Source: Diacronema lutheri (taxonomy: Eukaryota; Haptophyta; Pavlovophyceae; Pavlovales; Pavlovaceae). Taken from it: a DNA stretch of 64,000 nucleotides. A program made the translations under genes and the position numbers. The stretch spans positions 496,001 through 560,000 of the forward strand of contig JAGTXO010000016.1 of the NCBI GenBank assembly GCA_019448385.1, given 5' to 3'. Shown here one piece after another: positions 60,649-64,000 of this stretch; position 1 is the stretch's first letter, and each line of letters opens with the position of its first letter. The notes under the pieces are model-generated. The model searched no databases. It saw only the letters and a list, made by a program, of their open reading frames with translations, and was not told the origin of the DNA.

Positions 60649-63237
60649 ATGGGGAACATAGGCTCGCACGGCGCGGCGGGGCAGTACGTGCGGCACACAG
60701 ATGAGCTTGACGAGCGCCTGCGCAAGATGACGAGCACGGTGTGCGACATCCGCACGCCGCCCGCGCACATGCGCCGGCTGCCGTCCGGCCGCACGACGCT
60801 AGCGACGCTGCGGCACGCGATGGCGGGCGAGCTGCGCGCGGTGATCATCGACCGGGAGGGCGAGGTGACCGAGGCTACGATTCCGCGGCGCAAGCTCTGC
60901 CGCGACATGCGCATCGCCGAGCGCGACCTGCGCACGCTCGACCCGGACCTCGGCCTCGGCACCGAATCGCTCACGATCCTCGTGCGATCGGGCCGCATCG
61001 TCTTCTCGATGAGCGACCCGAGCCTGTCGATCAAGGCGCTGATCGGGCCGGAGCAGGTGTACCTCTTCCGCCCGCCCGAGGGCCGCGACCAGATGGACGC
61101 CTTCGACGAGCTTGCGGAGGACCTCGCGCGCGACCTGCGCGAGCCGACGGACGACGAGCACGCCGACGAGCACGCATCGGCCTCGGCACCTCGCCTCTCG
61201 ACGATTGCGAGCGGGCGCGAGATCTCGGAGCTCGCGGGCGATGCTGCCGATGGCATTCGCCTCGGCGTGGACGCCCTGCCGCGCGCCGGTAGCCGCTCAA
61301 AGCTCGCCGCCGCGTTCGCGGGCATCGCGACCGCCGCTTCCGCCGCAGCCACGCGCGCGGGGTGGTACGTGGGCGGCGGCGGCGGCGGCGGCGAGCACGG
61401 CGAGCACGGCGAGCACGGAGGCACGCCGCCGCCGCTTGGCCTGCGCGCGCCTTCGCCGCTCTTCGCCGCTCGCGCGCCCGCTGCAGCCGACGCGCTGGTC
61501 GACCGGCTGCGCCCGCGCGCCGCGTCCGGAACGCCTCCCCGCACGTTGGCGGCGCGCGCGCGCGCCGCGCAGCCGCAGCCGCAGCCGCAGCCGCAGCCGC
61601 AGCCGCAGCCGCCCGAGCGCCCGGCCGACGAGGCAGGCGCGCGCCGCGTGCAGCCACCACTCGGCTCGAACACCGCTGCCGCCACCGCGGCCACAGCGGA
61701 TGACGCGGCGGCGCTTGCGGCGCGCCGGCTGCTGCTCGCACAGACGGCCGCGCGCGCGGCCGCGCGGGACGCGCCGCAACCGGGCGCGATGGGGCGGCCG
61801 CGCACTGGTGACCTGCCGTCGCCACCCTCGCCATCGTCGCCCACCCACGCCGACGCCCTCGGCGGCCGCGTCAGCGCGCCGTCAGGCGGCGCGCCATCAG
61901 GCGGCGCGCCATCAGGCGGCGCGCCGCGCGCGGGCGGCGTGTGGCAACCGTCGGGCGGCGCTGAGGTGTGCGTGCCGGGCAGCGCGAGCTGGTCGGCGGC
62001 CAACGGCGGCGGCGGCGGCGGCGCTGGCACGCCCGGTGCGCACGCCATCGCCGATGCCGAGCGCATCCCGTTCCAGTGCGTCCTCCTCGAATTGCTCTTC
62101 CTCCGTGTTACCGCGCGCATCGAGCGGCAGGTCGCCGACCTTGCCCACGCGATCGCAGTGGCGCTCGGCTCGCTGCGCGCGCACGTCGACATGGGCTCGA
62201 TCGACGGTGTGCGCTTCGTCAAGGGCCAGCTCGCAACGCTCGACATCCGCATCGCCGAGCTGCACGGCGCGACGCAGCGGCTGCTTGACGACGAGATGGC
62301 GCTCGCCGGCATAGTCGGCACGCACCCGGCTGCGCTCGCGCTCGACCGGCCCGAGCTGCGCTCGCGCACGTCGACGCGCATGACCGAGAGCGCGGCGCAG
62401 CCGCACGTGCACTCACCATGCTGCGCGCCGATCGGTGCGCAGCTCGGCGCGGACGGCAGCGGCGGCGCGGCGAGCGGCGGCGGCGCGCGTCGCTCAGTTG
62501 GCGCGGCTGGTCGGCGCGAGGCTGTTGACTCGCAGCACGATGGGGGTGGAGGCGGCGCGGCGGACTTTGCCGCGCCGTGCGACGGCTGCGGGTTGCAGCT
62601 GCGCGTCGGCTCCGTCAGCTCGTCCGTGCAGGGCTGCTCGCCGCGCGCCGCGCAGCTCAACTCACCCGTGCCGCACCTCACCTCACCCGTGCCGCTGGGC
62701 GGCGGCGGCGGCGGCGGCGCGAGCGCGCCAGCGTGCGGCAGTCTAAGCAGCGCGTACGGAGGCGGCGCCGAGCCGCACACGGGAGGGCGGCTGCCCATGC
62801 TGCTCTCGCGCGGCGACTCGCACCTTGGCGCCACTTCCGACGGCCGCATGCCGTACGAGGAGGACGCGAGGCGCACGATGGCCGCACGGCATGCGCGGCT
62901 GGTCGGCGACATGCTCGAGGTGGTGCTCAAGAACATCGTGCAGACCAAGGCGAAGATCGACAAGCTCGGCCGCACGATCGAGGACACCGAAGTCCTCATC
63001 AGGCTGCAGCTCGACCTGACGCGCAACGAGATGCTCAAGCTCGAGATGCTTTTGACGATTGGCACCTTTTGCGCGGGCATCGGTGCGGTGATCGTGGGCA
63101 TCTTTGGGATGAACCTCGCGTCGCACTTTGAGGAGCACCCGTCCATGTTCTACGTCGTCTGCACCGTCCTCGCGCTCGTCCTCTCGCTCACGTTTGCGAT
63201 CCTCTGGGCCTTCGCGCATAGCAGAGGCCTGCTTTAG
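60649..63237 (+). CDS. Mrs2/CorA-type magnesium transporter
   Basis: A single exon of 862 residues. The N-terminal cytosolic/matrix domain shows CRDMRIAERDLRTLDPDLG and ESLTILVRSGRIVFSM, the Mrs2 pattern in which a basic/acidic block precedes the beta sheet. Later IPFQCVLLELLFLRVTARIE and LLDDEMALAG are the long-helix segments, and RNEMLKLEMLLTIGTFCAG leads into TM1, which ends in the selectivity signature GMN (820-822), followed by FYVVCTVLALVLSLTFAIL as TM2. Two low-complexity inserts (about residues 190-455 and 570-730) roughly double the usual 400-residue length. No obvious targeting peptide; MGNIGS could be N-myristoylated, which is only a pattern match. Mg2+ transport is inferred from family. 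Confidence 0.92.
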   Translation: MGNIGSHGAAGQYVRHTDELDERLRKMTSTVCDIRTPPAHMRRLPSGRTTLATLRHAMAGELRAVIIDREGEVTEATIPRRKLCRDMRIAERDLRTLDPDLGLGTESLTILVRSGRIVFSMSDPSLSIKALIGPEQVYLFRPPEGRDQMDAFDELAEDLARDLREPTDDEHADEHASASAPRLSTIASGREISELAGDAADGIRLGVDALPRAGSRSKLAAAFAGIATAASAAATRAGWYVGGGGGGGEHGEHGEHGGTPPPLGLRAPSPLFAARAPAAADALVDRLRPRAASGTPPRTLAARARAAQPQPQPQPQPQPQPPERPADEAGARRVQPPLGSNTAAATAATADDAAALAARRLLLAQTAARAAARDAPQPGAMGRPRTGDLPSPPSPSSPTHADALGGRVSAPSGGAPSGGAPSGGAPRAGGVWQPSGGAEVCVPGSASWSAANGGGGGGAGTPGAHAIADAERIPFQCVLLELLFLRVTARIERQVADLAHAIAVALGSLRAHVDMGSIDGVRFVKGQLATLDIRIAELHGATQRLLDDEMALAGIVGTHPAALALDRPELRSRTSTRMTESAAQPHVHSPCCAPIGAQLGADGSGGAASGGGARRSVGAAGRREAVDSQHDGGGGGAADFAAPCDGCGLQLRVGSVSSSVQGCSPRAAQLNSPVPHLTSPVPLGGGGGGGASAPACGSLSSAYGGGAEPHTGGRLPMLLSRGDSHLGATSDGRMPYEEDARRTMAARHARLVGDMLEVVLKNIVQTKAKIDKLGRTIEDTEVLIRLQLDLTRNEMLKLEMLLTIGTFCAGIGAVIVGIFGMNLASHFEEHPSMFYVVCTVLALVLSLTFAILWAFAHSRGLL

Positions 63238-63367
63238 GTGGGTCGACCCCCCCAACCCCCTGTACCTTTCACTGCCTATTGTGCATCATGCATGCGCATG
63301 CTGCGCGGACTCTCGCAGACTCTGGCTCGAAAACGAGGCCCGAGGCCGAGCGTGCCTATGTGCGCGC
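63238..63367. other. Convergent spacer
   Basis: 130 bp between the Mg2+ transporter stop and the GCNA/SprT-like stop; no further feature seen. Confidence 0.5.
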
Positions 63368-64000
63368 CTAGAACTGGAGCGCCGCGAACATGGCGTCGAG
63401 CACCCGCGCCGCCTCGCCGCCGCCTCGCGCCCCCTGCGTGCGCGTGGGGTGCGCTTGCCGTCCGTCGCCCTGCTCCGCCTCGTTGCCCACGCCGCTCCCG
63501 GACTCGCCGTCCGAGTCAGAGCTCAGCAGCTCGATCACGCCGGACTCGCCCCCGCTCTCGCGCGCGCCGCGCGCTGTGCGCACAGCCGCCGGCGACCCCT
63601 CCGACCCTCCGTCGCTCGCGCCATTCGCCAGCGTTGCAGGGACCACCGCCTTGCGCGCGCGCCACTCCTCGCCAAGCGCAGCCATCACCGCCGCGTGCGA
63701 CGCGCCCGCACCCGCCTGCCGCTTTGCGCGCGCAAAGTGGTCGGCGACGAAGCGCGCGAACGCGCTTGGCGGGCGCGCGCGCACGGGCGTGCCGTCCTGC
63801 TCAAAGGCGCCCGCATAGCGCAGCGCGCCGAGGCAGCGGCCACACCGCTGCTTCGCCACGTCGAGCGATTTTGAGTGCCTCCCGTACACCTGTGCGCGCG
63901 AGCGCGTGAGCGCTCGTTGTGTGAGCCGACTGACTGCCGCACGCGCGTCACTCACCCGCCGCACGCGCACGCGCAGTGGCGCGCACCTGGTCGCATCCGG
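63368..64000 (-). CDS. GCNA/SprT-like protein, C-terminal part (N-terminus beyond window)
   Basis: The last exon is 63368-63889; a further exon begins off the right edge and ends at 63987 (GGA TGC GAC CAG, then donor GTGCGC). Joined, they read CDQ|VYGRHSKSLDVAKQRCGRC, the zinc-ribbon that follows the SprT metalloprotease fold in GCNA/ACRC-type proteins, which act on DNA-protein crosslinks. The HMG-like PPSAFARFVADHFA segment after it is also typical. A tail with IELLSSDSDGES resembles a SUMO-interacting motif next to acidic serines, as in GCNA proteins. The protease HExxH would lie outside the window, so activity cannot be judged. Intron 63890-63986 is 97 bp. Confidence 0.8.
   Translation of the reverse strand, partial: PDATRCAPLRVRVRRVSDARAAVSRLTQRALTRSRAQVYGRHSKSLDVAKQRCGRCLGALRYAGAFEQDGTPVRARPPSAFARFVADHFARAKRQAGAGASHAAVMAALGEEWRARKAVVPATLANGASDGGSEGSPAAVRTARGARESGGESGVIELLSSDSDGESGSGVGNEAEQGDGRQAHPTRTQGARGGGEAARVLDAMFAALQF

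Overview
The window looks like nuclear DNA of a very GC-rich eukaryotic alga with a secondary, red-lineage plastid; a haptophyte is my best guess and a pelagophyte is the main alternative. Four things point there. The genes are conserved eukaryotic ones broken by short spliceosomal introns (79-340 bp). Donors read GTGCGC or GCGCGC rather than GTAAGT, and six of the 44 introns I could reconstruct start with GC. Two proteins (IspE and a tandem GET3/ArsA ATPase) carry N-terminal signal peptides of the bipartite plastid-targeting kind, and in IspE this ends in an AFAP motif. Homopolymer C runs fill several polypyrimidine tracts. Most open frames in such DNA are antisense shadows, so genes were called on family similarity, and exon joins were kept only where protein homology, phase and total length agreed.

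Layout, left to right: a cyclic-nucleotide-binding coiled-coil protein (minus, runs off the left edge); a membrane-anchored PHB-depolymerase/feruloyl-esterase-like protein (plus); mitochondrial succinyl-CoA ligase beta (minus); a P4-type lipid flippase (plus); an Ala-rich coiled-coil protein (minus); PRP19 (plus); a filamin-repeat protein (plus); PRPF8 in eight exons (plus); a PH-FYVE-RING protein (minus); ribosomal protein S18/uS13 (minus); a GT77-like glycosyltransferase (plus); cytosolic-type seryl-tRNA synthetase with an unusual C-terminal extension (minus); a UBE2D-type ubiquitin-conjugating enzyme (minus); DNA polymerase delta catalytic subunit (plus); a 5.9 kb lower-GC gap with G-tracts and no gene I can defend; a multi-pass membrane protein with a TIR-like domain (minus); plastid IspE (plus); tandem GET3/ArsA (minus); an Mrs2/CorA-type Mg2+ transporter (plus); and the 3' part of a GCNA/SprT-like protein (minus, runs off the right edge).

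Outside the gap the locus is compact. Five divergent gene pairs are separated by only 60-118 bp, and convergent pairs by 65-277 bp. There is no operon logic. The nearest thing to a functional theme is that two core spliceosome genes, PRPF8 and PRP19, sit among unusually diverged splice sites. The items I find most worth following are the TIR-like membrane protein, the SerRS with a DPY-30-like and duplicated tail, the tandem plastid GET3, and the GC-AG/GTGCGC splice-site pattern.
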